Of a DNA stretch of 64,000 bases, positions 23,638 to 35,121 are shown one piece after another (within the stretch, counting starts at the first letter, position 1; every line of letters starts with the position of its first letter). Source of the DNA: Tipula vernalis (lineage: Eukaryota > Arthropoda > Insecta > Diptera > Tipulidae). Position numbers and translations under genes: made by a program. A model generated the notes under the pieces. That model ran no database searches and was not told the DNA's origin. It saw nothing but the letters and a program-made list of their open reading frames with translations. The DNA lies in the NCBI GenBank assembly GCA_958295665.1, contig OY282558.1:44392389-44456388 (forward strand). The letters run 5' to 3'.

Positions 23638-24735
23638 CTATATATTATCATTATCAGTAATTTCTTCTATCATCATTTTTTCATCGTGGTCATTTTCTGG
23701 TTGGTCATTAGAAATCGTACTGTATTCCAGGAAAGACACAATCGGCTTATGATAACTAAAGTAACTAACAAATATTCTAGATTCAAACATTTCAAGATAT
23801 CTACTAAATACAGCATCGATGGTCGTTCCGTATTTGGTAGTACTTTGATTCTTATCATTCGACAATACCAAGTCTAGTTTTTCTTTTAGAAAATTTATCA
23901 ATGGCTCTGTTATTTTAATCGGAAATTCATGAAAATTTTCATCGAGCAGTGCGGAACCTTCTTTGGTATAAATTAATAAATTTTGGTGTGTAAACTTTAT
24001 GATCTGGTTCACAGTTTTACCAGGAGAGCTGTATAGCGCTACAACTACGAATTGTCGACCAGTTTGTGGAACGCATTTACTAATATAAATTTCTCCAATA
24101 GCAGACTGTACTGCAACAAGAGATTCCGATGCCCTTAAATGAACATCCATGTGAGAAGTGACTATATTATTATGGTCACTTTCATTGTGATAAATTGCTA
24201 CTCCTCCCGCAGCAACATTCTCTCGTTTATACTTTGCTATGCAATGAAAATTAGGAATGTCGATGTTTTGCCCATCTCCCAAATGTGTTTCCGATAATAT
24301 AACTATTGTACATTTTTTGAATATGCTGTCATTCAGATCGAGTGCATGTGCAATGAGACTTTGACTATTTATTGAATAAAAACTTATTCCTGTCCTATTA
24401 GAAATAAAAGTTCCCAAAGACTCAATAATTGTTGGTAGTCTATTGAGTGATAATCTTTGAAATTCTCTCTGTATATCTGTTGTACCTATAGAATTTCGTC
24501 TGCCATGGTGGAAAATGTTGCTGTCATCTTTTGTATTGATATATATACCATTAATACTCGTCACTCTCGATAAGGTAACATACACTAATTCTATGGAGTG
24601 GCTTTTATCGTATTCATAAACAATCTCATCGAAAGTCCCACCCTGCGACTTATGTATCGTGATAGAACATGATGATACCAATGTGAAATGATTTCTCCGA
24701 ATGTTAATTGTTTTATTATTATTCATCGGTATCAC
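23638..24735 (-). pseudogene. Helentron: last helicase motifs plus C-terminal EEP endonuclease
   Basis: The first ~70 residues finish the helicase: SITIHKSQGGTFDEIVYEYD (motif V region) and LVYVTLSRVTSINGIYI (motif VI with its arginine). The EEP domain follows from about residue 115: FYSINSQSLIAHA, VILSETHLGDG with the metal-binding glutamate, GGVAIYHN, VALYSSPGK, then KYGTTIDAVFSR and YFSYHKPIVS at the carboxyl end. The GDFN motif of the fold is replaced by LLDENFHEF, so the nuclease centre is probably damaged. The frame joins the upstream helicase block with a one-base shift near 24737-24745. The domain is thought to act as a DNA nuclease in Helentron movement, but its exact role is not settled. 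Confidence 0.85.
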
Positions 24736-26236
24736 GGAGATGACCTTCGTAAAATAGGTACGGCATTGCGATCAATATTGTGTTGCGCCACGTATCCTGC
24801 ACATTTTTTCTGCAGCTTCTGCCCAATTTTATTTGGGAAAATAAGCCACACTTTTGAAACTTCCCCATCATCGTTGAATTCTATGTGACATAATTTTCCG
24901 ACTGTGCCATTAGCCAGACCATCCGAAACATCGATGTTTGTGGTTATATTGTAATATGTTCCTTTTACAAATGTAAGTTCATATGGTAGCCCACCTGTAT
25001 CTATTGTCGACATTTTATGCAATTTTTGTTTGACAAAAGCCTCCTGTTCTTTATTATGACATCCAGTGTAAATATCTATAGCAATCGAAATAACTTTATC
25101 AACAGCATTTTTTAAAATGGAATTATTATATCTATTAACGGAATCATTTGAGTGGAATAAACGTACTCCATGTGGGCATAATCTATTTGCTTCTCCCTGT
25201 AGAAGAAAACGCGATTCAATAAGTTGGAGTTCTTCTTCCGTCAATTTTTCTCCATTGCCAATTTTAGTTAACGCTGATGAGAACTGAACATTAGCTTGCC
25301 TCATAACCTCTGTTAATTCATAAAATTGTAAACAATGCCACAAGGAGTTCCCAGTAATTTTTTTTTTAATTTGTTTATATATGCGCGTTGCTCTTACTGG
25401 GGGTAATTGACCCAAATCTCCTATCAATATCATATCGTGCCCTCCAAAATTATTGTTAAATTTTCCCGTGATTTGTTTCAATCGTTGATCAATTTGTTCT
25501 AATAATTCTGCCGATATCGTACTCACTTCGACAATTATAATAACTCTGACATATTTAAACAAAGCTCGATACTGATGAGCTACCTCTATACTCAATAGTA
25601 ACAATTTTGGCAGAGATATTTTTAACGCCGTATGAACAGTGGTGCCATCGATAGCAACAGCAGCTTTCCCAGTAGATGCACGAGTTATGTAGGCATTACA
25701 ATAGCCATCGCTATCGGAAAATCTATTATATATTTCCATGATTAATTTTATTACAAATGTTTTACCACATCCAGCTGGCCCTGTAAAAAATATCTGGAGA
25801 GGATTATCTTCACTAGACAATAAATGATGAATCACTAGCAAAAGAAGATTTAGCTGTTTTTCATTCGCCATGCGCATGGATTTACAGAACTGTGCATGCG
25901 ATAAAACATTTTCTCTTCTTTTAGCTATGGCACCTAATTTGTTCAAGGCAGCTAGTCGTAAATCAGCATTACCGTCAACATTCGGATCGTTATATAAATG
26001 CTCAAATGGATTAGCTTCCGGGAATCTGCCTCTGACGTCTTGAACTTCATCGTCATCGCAAGGTGTTTCTTCTCAACAAAGTTCCCTGCATATTTGAATA
26101 GTTTTTTCAATATCTATATTGTGTTCGAATTCTTTTCTCCTTTGTAATATGATTTGTTCATTTTCTTTCTAGATCGTTAAAAATTTCATATCCGCTAATA
26201 TATCTTGTTCTTCATTTCTAAATGGTACATGTAATG
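24732..26236 (-). pseudogene. Helentron PIF1-like helicase
   Basis: Superfamily 1 helicase that would unwind element DNA behind the Rep nick. The upstream part (26236-25947) reads ...EETPCDDDEVQDVRGRFPEA...NPFEHLYNDPNVDGN with a stop near 26074, then 404 open codons. Walker A GPAGCGKT is intact (about 25760-25783). Motif Ia AYITRASTGKAA and TVHTAL are present. The Walker B region reads IIIVEVSTIS where IIIDEVS is usual: the catalytic aspartate is valine (25530-25532, GTC), an A-to-T change. Motif III GDLGQLPPV and motif IV-like LWHCLQFYELTEVMRQ are present. Without the Walker B aspartate ATP hydrolysis should fail even apart from the frameshift at its end. Confidence 0.88.
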
Positions 26237-28297
26237 TCACCATTTACCTTCTATATTCATTGAATCTGGCCCAATGTCATAATTTCGATATATTATTATT
26301 TTCTTTTCATCTCTCTTAACATATTCGCCTTTATTATTTTTGTAATATTGGGAAACGAACTGAGCCAATGAAATGTCATTCAATTCATTCGGTCTGCGTT
26401 CATACTTGTCGAACCAGTTCTCCTTCCATATATCCATTGATTCGCCTTCTAATGCAGAGAGCTCTTTCATTGTTTTTTTATTCCTTTGGCGTTTAACGGG
26501 CCACAGGGTTGGTATATAAACTATTTGAGTAGAAGCTTTAGACATCGGCTCTCTCATCAGGTACCAAGCAGCTTCCTGGCTAGTCATTTCCGTATTGTTT
26601 AAAAGATTAACACTTAAACTCCTCGTTATATCTACTATATCAAATTCGAGATTTTCATTCATAGTTTCTATAATTTTCCTCTGTAAATTACTCACGCCGC
26701 GATTTGTTTTATTAACGTACTCAATAACGTATGCTGCACAAGAATACTCTTCCGTAATAAATTGAATGTCGGTATTTGACTTAACCACATTAAATTTAAA
26801 CGGATTAAAGGGGTTATGCCATTTTTCTGAAGGTTGACGTTTCACAAACACTCGTGGATGATTTATTCCCGCTCGTAAAATATTTAAATATTCCTCATCC
26901 GAAGCAATATTATTTTGTGTATAAAATTGATCAAAATCAGTATAGTCGTCGTTTTCTAAATTTTTTCTTATTTCCTTATACTTTTTTTTCAAAATTAGAA
27001 AATTAACTTCGGTATCCTTCATTGGAATTAATATAGCGGTTTTCTTGCATGGCATAAAAGGAGCTTCGAATCTGCATTCTTGCGCACGATTCGATTTGAT
27101 TTTCTTGTAGCAGATGAAAGTGTGCTTGTGAGTATTCAATTTAATATTACCTGAAGCTTCCGATGCTGAAACGGAAATGAGCGCATCCATCAGATCAATA
27201 GCTTGTTGATAGTCTTTTCCCAGTGGATCATCGGGAGCATTATCACATCAAGCTATAATGTGAGCACGTGGGCTTCCTCGATGTTAAAACTCAATTCTCT
27301 TGAAGTAATGTAGAATCCTGTACTTCTTGAATAGGCTGAATCTTTTGAATTGTAATATACTCATGATAACATTAACTAATTTGTTGAAGTACAGTGCACA
27401 TGTTTCAGCGTCTTCATTAATTAGAGTACTCTTGTGAATATATTCTAATTGTTCGGCTTCTTTTTTTGAAATTAATTTCTTGTTCCGTAATTTGTAAATT
27501 AATTGCAAAATCGTAAAGAATAGCGTTGGTTTCCCTAATTGACGAATCATAGCAAATAGATCTTTTTTTTTCAGACCAATACCAAGCTGAATTTGGTATA
27601 GATGTTAAAAAAGCTAGGTTACTTTCGATACATCCTTGAATGTAATCTTTTAATTCTATCTGTTCCTTTGTAATCTTAGTATTCTTCCCTACATGTTTAA
27701 AGGCTACGGTGAGAGAGTCTTTGACTCTGATTCTCATTATTTTCATTGCCATATATAATAAGTGATATGGAGTTACGCCACGTCTATCTGATTGTCTTAA
27801 TTCACTCGTTGCCATCATAAAAGGCATGACATTAACTCCCTCTCTGAATTCTCTGAAGTATCCTAGATATATTCCAGGGAAAGAAAGTTCTTCAGCATGC
27901 TCATCAAACAATAGACTGATTAGCACAATATGTTCTCCCGGTGTGATTCTAAGGTAGAAATCCTCGTTCCAAATCAATGATTGTTGTTGTGCAACTAAAC
28001 TCTCCTCTATAGGGATATTTTCCACCAATTCATTATCATCGTCAGCATGAAGAAATTGTTCGTTGTCACAGTCATTATCTTCGTTACAGCTTAAAAAACT
28101 ATCATCAATTGTAATTTGGTACGTAGTGTACAACGGCGTTTGTATTAAATATTTTAGCCATATTTTTATTACCCTCTTATTCACCAATCCTTGTACGAAA
28201 CTCGATTTATGAATTTTCTTTCTTTTAATATGTACATTGATATAATAATCATCATACACATCGCGGGGTAACTTCTTAATCATATTATTAACCTCTA
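26237..28297 (-). pseudogene. Helentron Rep (rolling-circle replication initiator) region
   Basis: The amino half at 28283-27560 includes LSFPGIYLGYFREFREGVNVMP, DRRGVTPYHLLYMAMKIMR and ESNLAFLTSIPNS. A frame change leads to MIRQLGKPTLFF (27550) and TLINEDAETCALYFNKLV. The nuclease motif follows at 27290-27255: EF, stop TAA (27284-27286), HRGSPRAHI. Helentrons have HRGSPHAHI, so the first histidine of the HUH motif is arginine (27266-27268). Another stop (TGA, 27248-27250) comes just after. The rest (27190-26237) is open: LISVSASEASGN, EYSCAAYVIEYVNKTNRG and SQEAAWYLMREPMS. Rep would nick one strand through a tyrosine and carry the end; here the metal site is destroyed and the frame is broken at least four times. 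Confidence 0.88.
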
Positions 28298-28299
28298 CT

Positions 28300-28992
28300 G
28301 GGACGTTTATAACTTGTCCATAAATTCCATACTGGCCATTGATATATGTCGAAGACGTCTTATTTGCATAAACGGAATACGAGGGAATATTAATCGTTCG
28401 TTTACCAAATCTAATGGATGATTACGTAAATCATCCGGATATTCTGGATATTTGAAGCCATTATAAATGGATTATTGTGGAATGTGATTCTTTTGAATGC
28501 TTCTAGAGCACGTAGAACATATTGTAAAATTTTGTTTATGAACCGTAATTATTTTCCTAATGAGTGTAATATTTTTAAATCCTTGTTGAACCAAAGGCGA
28601 TCACACACGTCACAAGGATAACCGAATGGATAATTGATTTAAAAACTCTTTATGTGCATAAATATGTTGATTGTATCATGTATAAACATTAGCCTGCAGT
28701 GATTGTTGATACACTTCCATCTGAATTTTGTTTATGTCGTTTCTCGGTTCTCCGCCTTCATTATCATTATTGTCAAGATAATCGCTTTCTCTAGGAATCA
28801 TATCTGCCCTTTCATTTTCTACAATTTCAATTTCAGCATTAGAAATGGGTACGGCCTATGCTTCATTTCTATAATTACCGGGACACTCTCCTGTCGGAAT
28901 TCTGGAAACATCTTTTGTAGATGGACCCGCTATCTGTAAACCATGGATTGAATTTTTTGGGACAAATGGCACTTGTCTATGTGAGGACCCTG
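28300..28992 (-). pseudogene. Helentron linker and Cys-rich region
   Basis: Reads PFGYPCDVCDRLWFNKDLKIL near 28635-28570 (a CxxC pair), then a degraded second CxxC-like site, then ERLIFPRIPFMQIRRLRH- and NGQYGIYGQVINVPVEVNN-type sequence at 28420-28290 running into the Rep block. Zinc-binding is inferred from the Cys pairs. Several frame changes; the upper part (28700-28990) is barely readable. Confidence 0.7.
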
Positions 28993-29636
28993 CTATTTGT
29001 GAGCAATGAATATTTTTTTTGGTTCGTGGTACATCGTTGCTTGCAAATTCAGGTGCTTGCGAATCGTTTCTGCAATTTGATGAATTTTCCGTACAGTATT
29101 TCTATCCCGGTAGTTTTTCGTGCGAATGGCAGCTAATTTTTTCCGATTAGTTTCAATGTCTTGGTTAGCGTTTTTCTTTGATTGTTCGTTCTTTGTATCA
29201 GATTCTCCTGTATCCATAGCGTTTTGTTTTTCAAGTTCTTTTTTCTTTTCACGGTACATTCTCTGATATTCCGCGCGTTTTCTCTTTCTTTGAGCGATAA
29301 AATTTTCGTCATTCACCAATTTTTTTTTGCGTTACAATTTCTGTTGTACTCTGCTTTCTTCCTTTTCCTCTCCATACTTTGTTCATCAATGTCCATTTGT
29401 GGAGTTTCTTCATCACGATCATTGTTCTCCAACTCGGAATCTCTATCATTATTTTCAAGTTTTTCTGGGAGGTGAGATGCAGCATTCCTCGTATTTATGT
29501 TGGTTTTGTTTTCTAAAAATCTATTAACTTTATGTAGACCCCCTATTTCAGTGTCAGATTTCGATGTCGATTCCATTGTCAATAAGTTCGAGTGTCGTTC
29601 GTCCATTATTGTTGATTTATAAACAAAAATAATCAA
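28993..29636 (-). pseudogene. Helentron basic amino-terminal region
   Basis: Two open blocks (29636-29313 and 29319-28993) in different frames, both carrying the same basic motif: ERKRKKAEYNRNCNAKK, then RKRKRAEYQRMYREKKKELE. The repeat and the strong Arg/Lys/Glu content suggest coiled or nucleic-acid-binding helices at the start of the Helentron protein. The likely start is the ATG at 29604 (MDERHSN), since the preceding codons are AT-rich leader. One frameshift near 29315 within an A/T run separates the blocks. Confidence 0.7.
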
Positions 29637-29640
29637 AAAA

Positions 29641-30484
29641 CCATATGTAGTCCCGGATTATAATTTTCTATATAAAAAACATCTATTATAAAAATCAAAG
29701 AATCTTTAAAACTCAATATTCTGTCTAACCTTTATTATGAAAAAAAATATTTTATTTATCCCGTGTACATTCCTTCCGCATCTATCTCCCGAAATGTCGA
29801 CTTTTGTGCCGACCAAACAAATATATTATTTACGAAATAAAAATTTTTCGCTTGGTTCAAAAAAAATCAATTGCGAGAATTGACAAACTACTACGTGCAC
29901 ATAAAAAAAAAAAAATCTCTCCTGTGTGTAATCCCATTTTCAAAGTGATTTTTTTTTTAATATTTAAATTTTTTGTAATAGTTTGGATTTTACTAGTTAC
30001 GCGTGACGCGGTTTCTCGACCAACACCCCATCCCAATGTGTACAACGGGTGCAAAGAAGTATAACTTCAAAAATATTAGAAGTGGATAAGTGAAAAGTGA
30101 TAAGTTAGCCGTTAAAATTACCATAACAACCGAAGTACTCTGTTAATGCCTACACAGGTATCACCGGGTTGATGATCATACGACCATTACCTATTAAAAT
30201 AAAAATATTATTCCAAAGGCTTTGGTTGGAACCAGTTACAGGGGATAATCTTTATTAAACTTGAAATGAAACTGAGAGAAAATTGGTCACAAATAAGCAA
30301 AATAAAGTTTGATAAGTGATTCAATTTTAGAGGCAAAATTAATTTATATAAATTTAACAATTAAAATTGAAGGAATTATCCATATTGCGGATAAATTCAA
30401 CATTAGTTCTTGATTAGTTTTTAATTGGTGATCATATTGAGGGAGCACCAAAACTATTCTTATTTTCAATTCCTATATTTAAAA
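29641..30484. other. AT-rich spacer, Helentron 5' end probably within
   Basis: No gene is recognised. A/T homopolymers occur near 29905 and 29950. Confidence 0.45.
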
Positions 30485-31095
30485 TTGAGGTGTGGCCAAC
30501 ACACGACTTTATTTTACGAACAGAGAATATTGAGAAATTTTATTTTTTTCTTAATTTTTGGAAACATTTTGTACTTAAGTAGTTTTTTTGTAAACCTTAT
30601 ACTTTTTAAGATATTTGCAAAACAAATTTTCTGGACCAAGGAAGTGGCCACTTCCGGTTAGCTGATTTGCAGTAAAATTCACTGGGACCTCCCAATTTAT
30701 CAAAAAAGCTTAAATCTAAAGTTTCAGTTCGATTGATTAAACCATATGGGCTGTAGAGAGGACACAGACAGACTGACAGACTGACAGACTGACAGACTGA
30801 CAGACTGACAGACTGACAGACTGACAGACTGACAGACTGACAGACTGACAGACTGACAGACTGACAGACTGACAGACTGACAGACTGACAGACTGACAGA
30901 CTGACAGACTGACAGACTGACAGACTGACAGACTGACAGACTGACAGACTGACAGACTGACAGACTGACAGACACCATTTCGAAACCCACTTTTTCGGAC
31001 TCAGGGGCCCTCAAAACAAATAAATCTCTAAAAATCTCATGGTCCAAAATTTTCATGATTACTATACTTTATTTTATAAGAGTGAAAGAAAGTAA
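30485..31095 (+). mobile_element. Helentron-like non-autonomous module A, with 8-bp microsatellite
   Basis: Begins TTGAGGTGTGGCCAACACAC (palindromic GTGTGgccaaCACAC), passes through CCAAGGAAGTGGCCACTTCC (GTGGCCAC palindrome) and reaches about 26 units of CAGACTGA (30768-30973). It ends in CATGATTACTATACTTTAT followed by a degenerate hairpin and AAAGTAA. A microsatellite of GACN type followed by a short tail with an AAAGTAA hairpin is the layout of mini-me/DINE-like Helentron derivatives in Diptera. The apparent 110-codon frame through the microsatellite is an artefact. Confidence 0.8.
30768..30973. repeat. (CAGACTGA)n microsatellite, ~26 units
   Basis: Uninterrupted 8-bp units inside module A; the complement is (GTCTGTCA)n. 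Confidence 0.97.
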
Positions 31096-32377
31096 AAAAC
31101 CCTAATCCATACGAATCGTTCGTTAAGTAAAAGTTCTGCAAAATTATTTTTTGGAAATCGCACTCAACTCCCAAGGGCCAATATCGGCCATTGCCAACAA
31201 TGATGACAACGGTTTGGCTAGCACATACAATAGGTCCCTCAAATACCTAGTTAGAAAACCCTAATCCATACGGATCGTTCGTTTAGTAAAAGTTCTGCAA
31301 AATTATTTTTTGGAAATCGCACTCAAATCCCAAGCGCCAATATCGGCCATTGCCAACAATGATGACAAAGGTTTCGCTAGCACATGGAATAGATCCCTTA
31401 ATTACCTAGTTAGAAAACCCTAATCCATACGGATCGTTCGTTTAGTAAAAGTTCTGCAAAATTATTTTTTGGAAATCGCACTCAAATCCCAAGGGCCAAT
31501 ATCGGCCATTGCCAACAATGATGACAAATGTTTGGCTAGCACATAGAATAGGTTCTTCAAATACCTAGTTAGAAAACCCTAATCCATACGAATCCTTTGT
31601 TTAGTAAAAGTTTAGCACATGGAATTGGTCCCTTAATTACCTAGTTAAATAACCCTAATCCATACGGATCATTCGTTTAGTAAAAGTTCTACGAAATAAT
31701 TTTTTTGAAATCGTACTCAACAATGATGATAAAGATTTCGCTAGCACATAGAATAGGTCCCTTAATTACCTAGTTAAAAAATCCTAATCCATACGAATCG
31801 TTCGTTTAGTAAAAGTTCTGCAAAATTTTTTTTTGGATATCGCACTCAAATCCCAAGGGCCAATATCGGCCATTGCCAACAATGATGACAAAGGTTTGGC
31901 TAGCACATAGATAAGGTTCTTTAAATACCTAGTTAGAAAACCCTAATCCATACGAATCGTTTGTTTAGTAAAAGTTTAGCACATGGAATTGGTCCCTTAA
32001 TTATCTAGTTAAAAAACCCTATTCCAAACGAATCGTTCGTTTAGTAAAAGGTCTGCAAAATTATTTTGTGGAAATCGCACTCAACCCCGAAGGGCCAATA
32101 TCGGCCATTGCCAGCAATGATGACAAAGGTTTCGCTAGCACATGGAATAGGTCCCTTAATTACCTAGCTAGAAAACCCTAATCCATACGGATCGTTCGTT
32201 TAGTAAAAGTTTAGCACATGGAATTGGTCCCTTAATTACCTAGTTAGAAAACCCTAATCCATACGAATCGTTTGTTTAGTAAAAGTTCTACGAAATTATT
32301 ATTTGGAAATCGCACTCAACAATGATGATAAAGATTTCGCTAGCACATGGAATAGGTCTCTTAATTACCTAGTTAAA
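31096..32377. repeat. satellite array 1, ~160-bp unit with two shorter variants
   Basis: Complete units (about 160 bp) run GTTAGAAAACCCTAATCC, ATACGGATCGTTCGTTTAG, TTGGAAATCGCACTCAA, GGGCCAATATCGGCCATTGC, CAACAATGATGACAAAGG, GCTAGCACATGGAATAGG, TTAATTACCTA. Variants of about 130 bp lack the GGGCCAATATCGGCC part, and variants of about 77 bp jump from GTAAAAGTT to AGCACATGG. The three length classes alternate across about ten units. The array starts directly at the end of module A and runs into module B. Confidence 0.93.
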
Positions 32378-32856
32378 ATTGGGGTGTGGTCAACACACGC
32401 CTTTGTGTTACGAACACAGAATTTTGAGAAATTTCATTTTTTTCTTAATTTTTTTTTTAATTTTAATTTTTTATTTTTATTTGTTTTTAATTTTTGGAAA
32501 CATTTTGTATTAAGTCGTTTTTTGTAAACCTTATACTTTTTAAGATATTTGCAAAACAGATTTTCTGGACCAAGGGAGTGGCCACTTCCGGTTAGCCGAT
32601 TTGGAGTAAAATTCACTGGAACCTCCCAATTTATCAAGAAAGCTTAAATCTGAAGTTTCAGTTCGATTGATTAAACCATATGGGCTGTAGAGAGGACACA
32701 GACAGACTGACAGACTGACAGACTGACAGACAGACACCATTTCGAAACCCACTTTTTCGGACTCAGGGGACCTCAAAACAAATAAATCTCTAAAAATCTC
32801 AAGGTCCAAAATTTTCATGATTACTATACTTTATTTTACTAGAGTAAAAGAAAGTA
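32378..32856 (+). mobile_element. Helentron-like module B
   Basis: Same order as module A but with only about four CAGACTGA units. It starts GGGGTGTGGTCAACACACGC, shared with module E rather than with A, C or D. The 3' hairpin TACTTTATTTTAC-TAGA-GTAAAAGAAAGTA is best preserved here (13-bp stem, one mismatch). Confidence 0.85.
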
Positions 32857-35121
32857 ATAAGCAAAATAACGAACACAAATGACTAGGTCTAACTGGAATT
32901 AAATAATTTTTGGGGATATTTTTATTTCTGTTCTTTCTTCATGAACATATGTAAATATACCTACATAATTTACATAATAGCTTTTCCCAAAACTTTATAA
33001 GATAAATAACTTTAGAAGAATTAACAACTGTAGCTTAAGTAACGTAATCAAGTTTAGTTTATACTTTGAATATCCAACACTTTTCTTAATAAAGAAAATC
33101 TTGATTAAAATAAAGTATTTATCTCATATCCATCTAACCCAGAGCTTTTTTTTTTTTTATTACATTGTGTATACCAAATTTTGAATATTTTATGTTTCTA
33201 AGATAATGTGAGACGTCTAAATGATGAAAGATAGAATTTTGATAAAACAAAGGAAAGTTATTTTTATTCTCTTTTATTATATTTAAATTCTTATGTAATC
33301 GTTTTTTAATTTCTAAATGTAATTTCAATTCAAGAAACAATAAAATTGTTATATACTTTTAGTATTAAAATAACTGTAATTTATTCTATAAGTAGAGAAA
33401 TAAACCGAGCATAAGAAAATAATAAAGAAAATTATTTAATTTATTCAATAAATTAAAATGTTTTGTATATCATTATATAAGGAGTTATGTTATTCGAGAT
33501 TAAGATTGTCATTCTCATCTGTGTATATGTATCTATTGTGAAACAGATACCGCCAGTATTATTTATGAAAATGAATGATTTCTGAATTTAAACAACCTCC
33601 CACCACCCCGCTCCACGTGTGTCTACTCGTATTACACAAAAATATACACTTTGTATGTATTCAGAAATGTAATAAATTCTGTATTGATTTTAGCCAGCTC
33701 TCACAAAAAAATGTATACATTTTCTTACTAAAGTGATGTTTCTGCCGAGATAATGTCAAATGTTTAAAGATGTATCAAATAGGTCATAAACAATAAAGTG
33801 CCCAGATTATACAGATATTGGCATTATAATAAACGACCAGTTTATAAAATTGACGGAATGTCATTGACACACGCACCTTTTTTCACTGTATAGTCACATA
33901 CGCTTGTGAGTTACACTAAACTTTTTTTTAAATTTTTTTTTTTTTTGAAATCATCAATCAACAATCAAAATCAGCATAACAAAATAAAGTCATTGATATT
34001 CACACACAATCGTTTAGCATTTTTTGCGATTTTTCTCTTATTTATTTCAATTCGATTGAAAATTGTTGAAAAAAAAAAAAAAAAATCATGTCAAAAAACA
34101 AATCATGCAAAACAGACACACAACAACCCCAACTACTTACAGCAAACGAACAGAAACTTTTTTTTGTCTGTGTGCTTTTCACAAAATGTAAATCAATAAA
34201 GCATATAACACAAGTAACACATAAAATAGAGAAGAAGCAAAATGCGAAAAAAAAGTTTTCCAATCGATTACACTCTTCAAATACAACAAAAGTGGAATAG
34301 AGGAAAAATTGAGTTTGTTTTTCCTTGGAAGATTTATTTTATTACAAATTTTCCAGAAAAAAAAAACACAAATAAAATAGAAAAATGTGAAAATGAAATA
34401 AAAGCTCAGCACCTTACTTTATTTACTTACCTACATACAAATTTAGAGAAGTTTTGTAATGCATACATTAAGGAAACACAAATAATAATACGTACAAAAA
34501 AAAAAAAAAAACAAATATTGTGTAACGGAAAATTTTGGGAAAATTGTGGAATGTATAATTTTTCTCGTATTGCTATGAAAATAGGTAGAAAATTATTAAT
34601 AACATGAAATTTGATTAATATTTATGTTTTTCGTACATATTTGTCGAATATATTTAAAAATTAATAATTTATTTATGTACATATGTTAGAGAGCTTTTTT
34701 TTTTGTTGAGTGGGAGGTGTAGATTTTTTTTTTTGCGACAATATTCCTTGAGATACAATCAAATATTATTTATAAAATTTATAAGGACTTTCGTATTGCA
34801 TAGACACTTTTAATCCTCTTGGCATTTGAAGATTTGATAAGCCGGTCCGTGGAGCTGGTCTTATAAATAACAAGCAATTTTTACATCGAATGTTGTACCA
34901 AGTTCTGCCTACGAAATTTGTTCAACAAAAATCAAAAGTCTCCAACTCAAGTGATTTTACTCAAAATCTAAAGCAATTGTCGGTTGATTAAATAAATTGG
35001 AATTAGAAGGTTATTTCTTTGAACTAGGAGCTAAAATACTTACGTAGGAGAAGAAGAATTGGAAGCTTTCGAAGCTTTCAAAGTAGAGTCTCCAAATATA
35101 GTGCCGAATAATTAGATTTAC
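32857..35121. other. AT-rich non-coding DNA
   Basis: Several poly-A/T runs (33146, 33935, 34068, 34500, 34720). Open frames at 33906-34607 are low-complexity Lys/Asn/Phe-rich and overlap on both strands, so they are not called. Confidence 0.5.

Larger units (their letters stand above)
23395..29640 (-). mobile_element. Helentron (Helitron2-type) element, near full coding length, inactive
   Basis: One long reading frame in five blocks on the minus strand encodes an Arg/Lys-rich amino end, Cys-rich region, Rep, PIF1-type helicase and a terminal exonuclease-endonuclease-phosphatase (EEP) domain. The last is diagnostic of Helentrons rather than classic Helitrons. Downstream of the stop (lower coordinates) lies a short GTCT microsatellite (about 23530-23546 on the minus strand) and then the hairpin GTCTG...CAGAC at about 23468-23486, proposed as the 3' end region. 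The 5' end above 29640 was not located. Confidence 0.85.

Noticed and set aside
30724..31056. Long frame rich in SVCQSVSL repeats (also at 36341-36715, 48379-48751)
   Set aside because: Direct translation of the CAGACTGA microsatellite inside non-coding modules; length varies with repeat number.
31096..32377. Telomere-like CCCTAA in the satellite
   Set aside because: Only one CCCTAA per 160-bp unit, not a tandem telomeric array.
34242..34607. 121-codon frame
   Set aside because: Lys/Asn/Ile-rich low-complexity translation of A-rich DNA, overlapped by other frames.
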